Shown here: positions 43,212-54,500 of the stretch, piece by piece
Numbering within the stretch: position 1 is the first letter of the stretch
Layout of the letters: each line of letters begins with the position of its first letter
Assembly: GCA_021014325.1 (NCBI GenBank)
Contig: CM037462.1
Coordinates: 1,458,318-1,522,317 of the forward strand
Reading direction: 5' to 3'
DNA length: 64,000 nucleotides
From: Plazaster borealis
Lineage: Eukaryota; Echinodermata; Asteroidea; Forcipulatida; Labidiasteridae
The notes under the pieces: model-generated
The model's database searches: none
Told to the model about the DNA's origin: nothing
Seen by the model: the letters and a program-made list of their open reading frames with translations, nothing else
Translations under genes and position numbers: made by a program

Positions 43212-43547
43212 TATATCATGAGATATCGCCTAACTCACAAGGCCGGACGGCCACTTCAAGGTGAGGGCTACACTTAACTGTCACCAGGGGCACGTTGCCA
43301 CCTACTCCTGGGGCTGAAACAGGGTTGCCCCCTTTACAGTCCGTAAGGATGTAGGCATGGGTATCATCCATTAGGAGCCTGGCTGGTAGAGCAGAATGCA
43401 CTACCTTCCCAACTTTTACAAAGCAATTATGGTTAAGTGCCTTGCTCAAGGGCACAAGTGTCACGACCGGGATTCGAACCCACACTCTGCTGCTGACAAC
43501 ACCAGAGCTTGGGTCAGGTGAACTAGACCACTCGGCCACTCGTAAAG
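43212..43547 (-). mobile_element. SINE S2, full length
   Basis: Minus strand: head GAGTGGCCGAGTGGTCTAG, box B GGGTTCGAATCCCGGTC, then the same body as the 29.3-kb copy. A- and B-boxes are intact, so it could have been transcribed by RNA polymerase III. Confidence 0.75.
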
Positions 43548-44276
43548 AAAAAAAAAATTTAAAAAATGTTATGAACCATGAGGAGGGGGGAATTTGTATT
43601 TTAGTAACTAACTTGACGCAAAGCGAGTAATGTATGCATTATATGCGTACAAATCTTTTGCCAACGGATGCTGTCACACGACGAAGATCTATGTGTGCGT
43701 TATATAAATGTATATAGTCATAGATATATGATATATATTTACACATATATATGATATTTAAATCATTTCATGCAGCTTAAATGGGAACAACTGTATAATT
43801 TATGTATCTGGCTTGTAGCTTGGAATAAATTTGAGCGATGTATTAACATCTTTATATCTATATCTTTATATGTATGTATCTAAATGTCTTTCTTGCTTGT
43901 TGAAAGTGGTTGTATTTTAATATAAAAAGCTCTATCTTTAATGTGATACCGGTATCTACTATATTTGCATCTTCTGTATTCATTATATTTCAAAGTATAG
44001 AAATATATTTCTAACAGTATTATATGTAATTTGTACCATTTAATTGAACTAAAATTCTATCATCTATCAAATTTAAGTATATTATTCACATATATTTTTG
44101 GTTCTTCACACTTCTTATACATAGTTCTCCTGTAATTGTAAATAGCTGCTTCGGAGAATTAAATAGATGCTTGTCTTGAGTGCTCCAAACCAATTTTATT
44201 TACAGCAGGAAACACAAAAAATGGGGACCACTTTGCATTTGTCACGTCAGTAGTTTTTCCAATGGTTGTTAAGTAC
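43548..44276. other. Very AT-rich intergenic stretch
   Basis: Many TATATATGATATATAT-type segments; no feature recognised. Confidence 0.5.
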
Positions 44277-44522
44277 CTTACCCCTTTCATGCACCATTTA
44301 CTTTAGTGATAAATTGATCATATGGAGACATTAATTGTTTATTCGTGTTTTGCAAACGGCGACCCCCGAAAAAAACAGGTCACAATAGCACCCTCAAGAG
44401 TCCTCTTTTCCATTCTGAAAACTGTGTGGACGTGCGATCTTTATTTTTCTTCGTTTTACAACTATTTTTCTGAAGGGATTTAAACCGGCCGCTTATGTCC
44501 AGTCGGCGTGTGAAAGAGTTAA
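44277..44522 (+). mobile_element. MITE-C
   Basis: TTACCCCTTTCATGCACCAT start and GTCGGCGTGTGAAAGAGTTA end; interior TTGATCATATGGAGACATTA and CTCAAGAGTCCTC. The best single copy of the family. Confidence 0.78.
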
Positions 44523-44789
44523 ACCACCACAAGTGTTTCAACATAGGAATGGACATGCAGGCTTATGCTAAAAATTATTTGAGTTGATGCATTTTATGGT
44601 TTTTTTTATTTTTTATTTTGTAAATCGTCCTCAAATTTCCATCAAAATGGTTGATACTACCTTCCCATCTGATTTGTTATTGTAATGTGAGAGTAATTAC
44701 AAAATTAATAATTCTAATCAACTCAAATTTTTTCAGTATAATCCTGCATACTTGTTTACATGTTGAAACACATTTGGGTGGTTTCAGAG

Positions 44790-44900
44790 ACCGCCAACAT
44801 AGGGCTAGATAGCCCTGTTGGTAGAGCGCCGGCACGTTAAACCGGAGGTCGTTGGTTCAAATCCCGCTCAGTCAATTTGTCTTTGTTCAACCCAAAATAT
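44790..44900 (+). mobile_element. SINE S4
   Basis: GACCGCCAACATAGGGCTAG, head ATAGCCCTGTTGGTAGAGCG, box B TTGGTTCAAATCCCGCTC and the TTTGTTCAACCC 3' end, as in the other copies. Confidence 0.7.
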
Positions 44901-45514
44901 TTAAAATTTACCCAGTCATTTTTCCTTATGGTTTATAACTTGGTACTTATAAAAAGTTACAACCATTAGAACAACTGTTAACATGATGATAGAAAAAATT
45001 GCATTTCGTGTCTTATATACTGATGAACTTGGAAATAAACACAGGCAGCTTATTGGGGATTCGAACCACCTTGGAAATTCTAGAGCCGTTGCTTTTACTG
45101 CAATATCACTGAGCTCCTCAGTGCGTGAGAAAATAAGATTGGTGTTGTGCAAAATTAAAATTAAGTATTTCTTGTGAAGAAATAGTACATATTGTTAATG
45201 TATTGAAAATGTGCTATAAGCAGTGATTTTGCTTGTTAAAGGTTTGTTTCTTATATTGAAATAACAGTGTTTAACATTTGATTTGAATTAATATTTTATC
45301 TCCATTTAAAGAAAGTATTTTTAGACCGTTCCTTGCTGTGTAAGACTATACTTTTGCCCAACCTATACTTGAAATATATGTGCTCTATATACAGTGGCCA
45401 CTGCTGTAGAAGAAATTTTTTTCACAATTGGCGACCGGAGTCACATGGGTCACAGTTGGTATAGCTTGTAAATTAACCATTCAGGCCACACGCAGTGTGC
45501 GTGAAAATGCATGG

Positions 45515-45807
45515 ATGCGTCCCACATTAGTGCCCTGGTCATTGGGCCAAAAACATTCCTTTAATCTTTCTCAGCTCCCTGGGAAGTATACAGCCCTAGG
45601 CTGCCGTGGCGCTCCAAAAGCTTTTTCAAACACAATATCAACCTCTACCCCCTCGTAGGTACCCATTTATACCCCTGGGTGAAGAGAAGCAATTATAGTT
45701 AAGTGTCTTGCTGAAGGACACAAGTGTCATGACCGGGATTCGAACCCACACCCTGATGACTTAACCACCAGAACTTGAATTCGATGCTCTAAACCACTCG
45801 GCCATAT
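45515..45807 (-). mobile_element. SINE S3, 3' end decayed
   Basis: Minus-strand copy: ATGGCCGAGTGGTTTAGAGC head, box B GGGTTCGAATCCCGG, CTTCTCTTCACCCAGGGGT, TATACTTCCCAGGGAGCTGA, GCCCAATGACCAGGGC. The ATT tail is gone. Confidence 0.7.
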
Positions 45808-46342
45808 TGATGTTGTGGAACTGTAACCAAAAAATAACAAAGTGAAAAGATTTGACAAAGATAACCTCCAAGAAATGCCTGCAAAATGTTTCAGACCTTG
45901 ATATCTGTTTTGGAAATTTGTGTGCTGGTTTGCCATGATATAATCTCGAATTTAGTTACATTTCACCCCTTGAAAAAGAGTAGGGAAATAACCCGTTTGT
46001 GTCAACTGTGAAAAAAAGCGTTTTGTGAAATCAGTCAAAAGGCCAACTCTTTCAATGCAACAGTACCGGTAGCTCAGTACAGACAATGAGCATTGCTATC
46101 GATGATATAACAAAACATTTGCTTGCTGAAATGGCGCCCGTGCGTATTTCAAGTTCCATCAATAGATAGTTCTCCAGTTCCCATCTTGTGCCTTCGGCGC
46201 AGTAATCTTTGGTCAAGGCTACCACCCAATAATTGCTGTGTTACGTATTTAATGTCGGTTGGTTACCGTACATGATTAATTGCTTTGGTAAGCAGAATAT
46301 TTTAGATCACATCTTGCTATAACCTCTGACATACTGATAAGC

Positions 46343-46716
46343 GTGTCGTTTGGCCGAGTGGTTTAGAGCATCGGACTCAATTTCTGGTGGCTGAGTCATC
46401 AGGGTGTGGGTTCGAACCCCAGTCATGACACCTGTGTCCTTAAGCAAGGCACTTAACTATAATTGCTTCTCATCACCCAGGGGTAAATGGGTACCTGCGA
46501 GGGCAAAGATGGCTCTTGTGATTGATTTAGCTCAGTGCGCTACATATTTGGCAGCATAGGCTGTATATCCCAAGGGAGCTGAGATGGTTTAAGGAAGGAA
46601 ATATATGGCCCAGTGATCGGGGCAATAATGTTGGAGCGCCATGAGCGTCACTGAGTGACGAATGTGAGCGCTGTATAAGAAGCCACTATTATTATTATTA
46701 TTATTATTATTATAAG
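46343..46716 (+). mobile_element. SINE S3, full length
   Basis: Head TTTGGCCGAGTGGTTTAGAG, box B GGGTTCGAACCCCAGTC, GTGTCCTTAAGCAAGGCAC, CTTCTCATCACCCAGGGGTA, and tail GCGCTGTATAAGAAGCC plus ATT units. Best preserved S3 copy in the window. Confidence 0.8.
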
Positions 46717-46747
46717 AGAATGAGTATAGCAATGGAGGAAACTATAT

Positions 46748-46863
46748 GACCGTGTCTAATTTAGGTACTGCGGCCGTTGGTAAGGGTATCGTTATGGACC
46801 TCCTATGCTTCAACACATGTTCCCATGACGATCAAGCCACAGCCGCTAATTCGGACACGGCCA
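46748..46863. mobile_element. Element O, short copy
   Basis: GACCGTGTCTAATTTAGGTA to GCTAATTCGGACACGGCC, interior TGGACCTCCTATGCTTCAAC. The shortest and most symmetric copy. Confidence 0.65.
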
Positions 46864-46984
46864 AACACTTCACTGAAAAACCAGGTCATACTTACTCTGA
46901 TTTAAACCTTCTCGGAAATTCAGGATTCACAAAGAAAACGTTGATGTTTTTCAATAACAAGACAAATTAATTACAATTAGTTTT

Positions 46985-47165
46985 CCTTGTACTCAGGAGC
47001 CATTTTCACAAATCTGTTAAGCACAACAAAGCAAAAAATAAAAAATAAATAGCAGGGCACCGGTTGCAAATATGAAACTTTATGGCTTTGTCGCTGGTAA
47101 CCTGTTTCTGCTGAGCAAGATTTGTGTAATTATCAAATTTGTTTTGTTTAGCATATTATTTATAA
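46985..47165. mobile_element. Element Q, decayed
   Basis: TAGCAGGGCACCGGTTGC, GCTGGTAACCTGTTTCTGCT and TTTGTTTTGTTTAGCAT follow the 31.8-kb element; the termini are weak. Confidence 0.45.
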
Positions 47166-48533
47166 AAGAATAGCCTACATCATATTTCACTTATCTACAA
47201 TATGTTACATACATAAAATTAAGATAAACATGTAAATGTATATTATATTAAATACTTAATGTAAATGTTGGGTATATAAAATATTGTATGTTATAAAAAG
47301 TGGCCTTTACTTTTTTGGAATTGAGTGTTCTGTGTGAATTTTCTCGGTGTAGTTTATTAAAAATCTTGTTTTTATCAGTAGTTATTTAGAGTCAGTTGGG
47401 TTAAATAATAAGACTCCAAAGGATGATGGTCAGTTGCCTATGAAGGTAAGTCAAGGGCAGTGCCCAAACTAGGGTAGCATTTTAGGAGGGCACAAGAGGG
47501 TGCTCCATGTTTTCGGGGGGGGGGGGGGCACTTCTGGCCAATTAAAACTGTAGTTTCTATTGAAGTTAAATTACTCTAAAACAAGACCCCTTTCAGCACT
47601 CTTGTTATGCCATTTTCAATTTGTTGAAGATAATCTGCCATGAGTGTAAAACAAAAACCATTGTCTGCATGTAAATGGAAAAATAGTTTTAAAAACATTG
47701 AAATTATCACATTAAAACTTTTAAAATGTGACATTTCACTCCGGTAATTTCTAATCTCAATCTGGGGAGGGCGACAACAAATTAATTTTTGTTGTTGTAA
47801 GTGGCCAGTTTTTAGTTAAGTTAGATTTAAAGTTAAAACTTTGCACAATTGACGTGACCTGAGATGCGATGCCGTCGGGAGGAGGGTTACGTTATCGCAA
47901 CTAGTGACCTGGGTGCTTCCTCCATGGGTGTTGTTGACTTGAAGTAATTGGATGACCTAGGCAATGAAAATAACTTCCTATTTGCTGAAAGGGGTAGGGC
48001 AATTTTTCAAGATTGATGTTCGGCGGGGACGTTTCAAAATTCACAAAAGTTAGTGTAGGGTGTTTTTATCTGGACGGAGAAAAACTCGATGGGCCTTGGG
48101 ACAACCCATGTCAAATAGAAAAGGGGGTGGAAGTTTAGGAGTCAATGAATATTCGGAGTCAATAAATATTCGAGTTTTCTAACTGAACTTAAGCAATTCT
48201 GCACTGGATGCTTGGGGAGTTTATTCAGTGCGTTGTATCAACCAACGCTTGGGGGCGCTATTACGAAACCTTATAATGTTTGAGAGCTAGGTGCACTATA
48301 AACTACTTGGCATGGGATATGATGCGGCCTTCTGGCAGGTGCGTGTGGTGGTTAAAAAGGTAGGTGAAAGGTTTTGCTGAACTTATCTGTCGTCAGTCTT
48401 GAATCACGGTTCACTGGACAACGATCACATCAACAAATCACTGCAGTTTTTGGTTATTCGTAGAATCCGAAACAATGTCACGAATTTGTGGAATAGGCGT
48501 TGTTGTACACGCGTGTATCGTTTAGTTGGTGAT
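47166..48533. other. Upstream region of the kinase gene
   Basis: A G run at 47515-47528 and otherwise unique sequence. The promoter is expected in the last few hundred bases; no TATA box was seen. Confidence 0.4.
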
Positions 48534-48544
48534 TGACTCACGTG
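48534..48544 (+). promoter_or_regulatory. Overlapping AP-1 site and E-box near the candidate leader
   Basis: TGACTCA (48534-48540) overlaps CACGTG (48539-48544), a few tens of bases before the ATG at 48564. Both are perfect consensus sites. PLK2/3 genes are early-response genes in vertebrates, so an AP-1 site would fit, but single sites this short arise by chance. Confidence 0.25.
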
Positions 48545-48563
48545 GACCAGCAGACTGCAGAGT

Positions 48564-48755
48564 GTGGACGTCGGAGAAAAGACGAACGCAAGATTAAATT
48601 TCAATCAAGAAGAAACAGGAAATTTCTTCGTAGACAGACACAGACATTACACCTGCGACACTCTTCTTGTTTTTTCGCGGGAAATTGATACACTGTTTGT
48701 GGATTTCATATATCCAATTCACAGAGCAGTCAACAAAGTGTTATTAATTCAATTG
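48564..48755 (+). other. Candidate kinase leader exon with an upstream ORF
   Basis: An open frame of 64 codons from ATG 48564 runs exactly to a strong donor (TTG|GTAAGT, 48756). The next acceptor downstream that leads to a coding exon is 51305, so this is a natural 5' leader exon for the polo-like kinase. Spliced, the upstream frame stays open but is out of frame with the kinase start, and ends inside the kinase coding region. The start of the exon and the splice link are inferred. The peptide resembles nothing I know. Confidence 0.35.
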
Positions 48756-49169
48756 GTAAGTTAATTTTACAAAGTATTCATATTTTATGTCTGATTTATG
48801 TATGGCTGATCCCATGAAGATTATTAGGCAGCAGTATATTTTGCCTGCAACAACCATGGAGGAAGGAAATACAACAATTAAAACTATAATTCCAGACTTT
48901 ATTTCCCTTAAAAAATTCCTCAGGAATCACAAACGAGAAAAAGAAAAGGTTACTATTCATTGAAATGTAGTCTGAGTAAACTTTTATTTATGAAAAATAT
49001 TAGTTTTTGGGGAGAATGAAACAAACAAAAATGTTGTAGTGGGGATTCGATCGCAGGAGGCATTCCCAGCATTCCTTAGCATTACGTCCAAACTTGTGGA
49101 TCCTGCTGAATCAACCAACGTAAACGTAGGCCTAAAACAATCCCTGAAACTTGAATAATTTTTTTCTGT

Positions 49170-49570
49170 ATTGTTATATAATAATGTCGTCAAAGAGGGC
49201 CCTAGATTTGCTGGCTTACATGTAGCGTTAAACTCAAACTTAGCCTGTACCGGCATAGAGCAGGCTAGTCGAAACGTTGAGACCATTAAAAAACTCACTC
49301 CGCGGCAGTGTAAGTTAATAATGACAACTCCCTCGATCCACAAAGCGAGAGTTTGTCCCGCCCGGCCGATTTCCTACCTTCCACCCAGGTAGTAGTTAAT
49401 AAGCAGGACAGTTCTTTTTAGTAAGTTGTCTCCCGAATTCCAAAATCTACTCCGCGGCAGTAGAATAAATAGCAAGTTCTCAAGAACAAAATCTACACAG
49501 CAAAATACACGTGGTGTTAGTGCAAAACGAATGTACATTGATACCTCACCATGCAATGCCTCGAAACCTA
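49170..49570. mobile_element. Repeat I, inverted copy
   Basis: GGCTAGTCGAAACGTTGAGA, ACTCACTCCGCGGCAGTG, TCTCCCGAATTCCAAAATCT and GATACCTCACCATGCAATGC are the complements of 6.2-6.5 kb sequence. Confidence 0.6.
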
Positions 49571-49589
49571 CATAGACCCATGTGAAATA

Positions 49590-49930
49590 TTTAACAATTT
49601 TATTTAAAATGCACCATTTCTGTCCAATTATGGTCCATTTGGATCAAAGGAAATCAGTTGGATAGAATGTTTTGGGCGGTTGTTGAGCTAATCCCGTGGC
49701 AGTAGAATAAATAGCAGGTTCTCAAAGAACAAATTCTACACAGCAAACTACACATGGTGTTAGTGCAAAACGAATATACATTGATACCTCCCCATGCAAT
49801 GCCTCGAAACCTACATGGATGTGAAATACATTTTATTTTTAAATGCACCAATTCTGTCCAATTATGGTCCATTTGGATCAAAGGAAATCAGTTGGATAGA
49901 ATGTTTTGGGCGGTTGTTGAGCTGCTCATT
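49590..49930. mobile_element. Repeat I, tandem partial copy
   Basis: CAGTAGAATAAATAGCAGGT, GATACCTCCCCATGCAATGC and the phrase TTCTGTCCAATTATGGTCCA twice (49619 and 49852), about 230 bp apart. The interval shows a tandem duplication inside the repeat. Confidence 0.58.
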
Positions 49931-50360
49931 TTCGCATGTTGTAGTCTTACAAAATCACCCCTGCCCTAAGTCCATACCCCCTGATCCCAGACTCCATAGA
50001 GTGTGCAGAATTACCCACTTACTATGCAAAGACACCTGCTCATCATGCTGTAATGTGGCCCCCCTGACTCACTATAAATCAATCAATTAAAGACGGGATC
50101 ACAGTCAGAAACTGACTGAAAACTGTATACTACGGATGTGCATAGACCTAAAGAACATTTAAAATAATGTATTCTATAAAATTTTATTTCAAGTCCCTTA
50201 TTATTTGACCATCCCGGATAAAAGAGTGATAAATCCTACTGTATCTTTGTACTTGAAAATGTAATTTTGCTTGGGATTGGGAATGATTTTAATTTGAAAA
50301 CCCTTGGTCCTATAGAAGAGTGAAGGTGTGATACTGTAGTGTACTGAATTAGCCTACTCG

Positions 50361-50400
50361 GTGCTTTTCAAATCCCGTGGGTGCTTTTCAAATCCCGTGG
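50361..50400 (+). repeat. Exact 20-bp tandem duplication
   Basis: GTGCTTTTCAAATCCCGTGG occurs twice back to back. Confidence 0.9.
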
Positions 50401-50412
50401 GTGCATACAGCG

Positions 50413-50577
50413 ATGTAGCGCCAGTGGCTACTTAAGGTTCTGCTCATAGAATGAGGTAGTCATGGGTTCGAATCCCACTCGAGTTGCTCATGGAGTTTTG
50501 CCCCGCAGGACTCAGACTCCATTGTCTATGCTTGAAATCAAACATCGCTGTAAAATTTGTAAGGGTACCTAATAAAA
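50413..50577 (+). mobile_element. SINE S5-like copy
   Basis: Head AGCGCCAGTGGCTAC is decayed; box B GGGTTCGAATCCCACTCGAG is intact, followed by TTGCCCCGCAGGACTCAGA and an A-rich end. Confidence 0.55.
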
Positions 50578-50841
50578 AAATAAAAAAATCTTCCAATCAT
50601 ACAGAAGTCCGACCTCGGCTGACACTCACCTTGTAATCAAGGACAAATATAAAATAATTATTTGAGCTGTAATTAAGAAAATCAACTGTTACCAACCTTT
50701 GGCATGCCTTTTTAAGAAATGATGATACTTTAAGTTTTGTATGATTTCCATACAATAGGTACAGTTTTATTGGCTAAATTCTTAGTACAAAAAAGAGACA
50801 ACAATTCAGACAATATTTTGTGCAGGGATGGGTTTGCAATG

Positions 50842-51227
50842 TTAAAGGCATCGTACACGTTTGGTAATTGGAGCCTATTGTTTGTTTCAATCTTTTGTAG
50901 ATATATACCATAAAACTAACCTGTGGCAATTTCATTTCAAAAGGTGGTAGCGTTTATGTGATATTGCCGAAAATCTGGAGCGGTTATGTCCACGCAGGAA
51001 GAATAATCTGCATTGCACACTCTAAGAAGCGTTACCATAATGCTTCTCAATATTCAAAATATTTTGGGGATAAAAAGTGATATATTTTTCCATAACCCCA
51101 GTCCTTCGAAGTTAAATGTCTCTCAAAATGCATTATACTATCCAAAGCCGCTGTACTTCTTACCAAGTAAGTTTTTATTGCCATAAATTTTCAGATTCAT
51201 AACTAAACGTGTACGATGCCTTTAATT
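50842..51227 (-). mobile_element. MITE-B just upstream of kinase exon 1
   Basis: Inverted copy, AAAGGCATCGTACACGTTTG to CTAAACGTGTACGATGCCTT, about 80 bp before the exon 1 acceptor. Again it has MITE-A ends on a MITE-B body. Confidence 0.85.
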
Positions 51228-51305
51228 TTGGAAACTGTTGATGATGGAAAAGTAATGTTTTTCTAAGATTAATGCGTAGTTTATTTTATTTTGACATTCC
51301 AACAG

Positions 51306-51586
51306 TGTCAGTACCGAGCATTGTCGGTTTGTAAATGCTACCAGTGGTTCCAGAAAATGCATCTCCGCAGACCGCCGAGGCTCCAGCCTTGCCCCCAGTT
51401 CCCCCTCCCCCAGCCAGGGAGGGGGGCGGGGGAAGAAAGGAAAGCTCCTCGAATGGCAAGGGTAAACAGAACGGATCCCCAACATCCGCAGAGTCCAGCA
51501 AGCATCATTTCCATCTTGAGTTACCAGCTGTAATTAAAGATCCCAACACGGGGAAGTCTTACCACAGAGGTCGTCTACTTGGGAAG
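51306..51586 (+). CDS. plk: Polo-like kinase exon 1 (coding from 51335)
   Basis: An acceptor TTCCAACAG ends at 51305, and an in-frame TAA (51332-51334) sits directly before the ATG, so 51335 is the only start in this frame. The donor is AAG|GTGAGT after 51586, phase 0. It cuts the protein inside the glycine-rich loop (LLGK | GGFA). The start context (T at -3) is weak. Confidence 0.82.
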
Positions 51587-54500
51587 GTGAGTAGAGACGA
51601 AAAAAGACGATCAGAGCATGGTTTTGGCGTACCTCACCGGATTGTATTCTCCGCCATGCAAAGTTTCAAATCCTATCAATTTACATGTAGGCCTACATCT
51701 TCTCGTAAAGCAAGGGAGACAAAAAGACGTCATTGTTTTTTGGGAACAGTCCTCCCAGTCCTCAAGTTTTCAAGAAGTTGAGAAGCGATCATTGGTTTTA
51801 GAGAATTTGTATGTTTAAATATATTATTGGTTTAGAGAAGATTTAGATTTACCCAGTCAGTTTTCCTTGTGGTAAATATTACTTGATGTTTGAAATAAAA
51901 AGTCACATCCCCTTAATAATGAAGTCATCCATTGCCTACTGCTTCCCAGGTTTGAGGTTGAATCGTTTTAAACTTGGGTGTGATGCTACAAGGCAGTTAC
52001 AGGTTGAACGGCTTCTGACTGGCACCCCCGAACAAAGATAATGACAAAATAGGGAGACCACCAAAATTAGAGATAGATGGCTTAGTTGGTTGAGCGCCGA
52101 CTGGTTAACATTAAAAAATGGTTCAAATTCCGCTCTAGATTTAAAATAAAATTTTTTTTTTGTTTTTTTGTTCGACCTTAAATTAAGATTTAGAGTATGG
52201 TACTTCATTCCAATAGTTTCAGGGAACTTATCAAACAGGGATGGTCCAGTACTTTTGGAAGAGTGTGTTAACTTCAGACTAGAAACGAAGCCTAAAGGGA
52301 TATTTCGTTGTGTGTGTCAAAATAGTGTATGGTAGCATAATTTAAACGCTCTAATATCTAAGAAAGTGAAAAAGGGTAGGGTTTGGAAGCTGTCCAATCA
52401 CCTGTGTTTAATACACCTGTATGTAAGGTAAAAAATCCCCCTTCCACTATGATTACATACACACTACTGCAGTTCAGCTTGAACGTTTTAGGTGTTTGGG
52501 CAATATGAGCACGAACACCTCTTGCTATATTTTGTTTTTTTAATGTCAAAATCAATAAATGGCCGCATTCAACTGGAAGCAGTTCCCAGGGTCGTTGCTA
52601 CAATAGTCCTGCCAACATTACATTGGAGATTTTGAGTTTTGGAAACTTCTATCAATCGACCATTTTTAAAATGATGCTCTTGCCAAAGCTGTTGTCGTAA
52701 CGTGTTGAACATAAACGGACCTTGTATTCCCTTAAACATGGCCCACTTTCAGTTCAGCGTTTATGAATCACCGTTAGTGAACAGGTTATGAGTACTTTCT
52801 TCCACTGATCTAAAGCTCAATAATGACCTGTGATCAGCATTTCCTGTCCCTTTGTGATGAAAAGAATGCCGTGGGAAACATGATCTAGCGCCTTAGTATT
52901 GAGTGCCTGTTTATCCAGGCTCGGATGTGCTCCATTGGATTCTGTCAACATGGAGGTTTTTTTCAGATAAAACTTGTAAAAAGGGAAAAATTATCGGCGA
53001 GTTCGTTTCTCCAAGCATGCCAAGTGTTTTGTCATCCTTATTAATGGTCCAGATTCACTGATTTAGATAAGGTACATGTACAGACAGGGCTTGAACTCAG
53101 GGGGAAAATCCACAAGACTGCAGGGCTCGTGGCTCAACATTTTTACTGGACCAAAATGTATTTTACAAGACCAGATTCAAATGAGTGGAACAAGCGTTAA
53201 GAGAAGATCTATCTCATTTGTCATGCTACTTCGATGCTCAACAGAATTGAAAGATTATATCAGATTCGTTGTCAACATCTTTCACAAGATATTACACAAT
53301 GAGGTATTACTGTTATTAGTCAATAGAAAAACACAAGACCACCGGGCTTGTCCAGTTGTGATTTTACTGGCCCAACGCTAAAAGTACCGGCCTCGGGCCT
53401 GCGGTCCAGTGTTAATTTGGAGCCCTGACTGAGATTATGAGTTGTTCATATTTTTTTAACAAACTGTCAGTTCTGGCATAACAAGAAATCCTCCAGTGGG
53501 GTGAGAGATTACTTCAATCCTCTAGAGTATTTGAGCTACATTTTTATGAACTTACAAATTGCAAAAAATATGAAAACCAATCATAGATATATTCCCAATT
53601 TCTCATGGAATTACTCAATGTGGACGTCATTACTAAATGTGGAAACAATAGACTCCAGAATTTAAATTCCATTCAGCTTGGAACTCTTGCAAAATACGTT
53701 TTTTGTTATTTCATCCATGTGTTTAATGTTCTGTTATTGGCGGAGTTATCTATTTTTATTGTGTAACTTTATGGTTGAATTGAACATTTTGTGTTTTGCA
53801 TTTACAACAAAGTCAGGGTTCTCCCCATGCTAGCGTATCGGGTCGATACGCGTGAATTGCGCGGCGATACACAAACATTGTGGCTGATACGCCAACAAGA
53901 AATTGCACAGTAGGGCTTTTAAAACCAAGATAAACACCAAGTAGAAAACATTCCAAAGACCTTGTTTCAATTCAGTGTGCTTCGGCAAAACACCCCAAAA
54001 TTAGGGTCCAGAATGCCCCACAGTTTTGGAAAAAGCCTGGAACTGTTTTGTAAATGCACTAGGATTCTGTTAGTTGAGTTCGTTCACTCACATAGATCTT
54101 CAGAACAATGGTTTCATGCTTGCAGATAATTCAAGTTACACACTGACTGGGCACTGTGTCCCTTTTTTCAGAAACCTAGAGAAACTAAACAACTTGAGTG
54201 CAGAATAAACAACAATGCATTAATCACACAGTCGGAATATGTTCAGTCAGGCAAAATCTCAATTTATCCACTGTGCTTTACTACAAAATGAACAAGTTCT
54301 GAAAAGATTCTTTGAAACTCATTCAGAATTATTGTTGACAGTTCAGGTGAAATTTAGGTCAGAGGGGTCGTCTATGATCAGACAGGTCATTTTTATGTAG
54401 CCACTTGTGTAGGGTTGGTATTTAAGGTCATCTAGATCTGTTTTACACTGTACTTTTACAAAAATAAACTTAAATGATTGGCTGATGTACTTTGTTCTTG

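Noticed and set aside
45428..45658. 76-codon + strand frame with protein-like composition
   Set aside because: Most of it is the antisense of SINE S3.
51291..51533. 80-codon frame overlapping kinase exon 1
   Set aside because: Out-of-frame shadow; the 51335 frame has the kinase homology and the matching splice phase.
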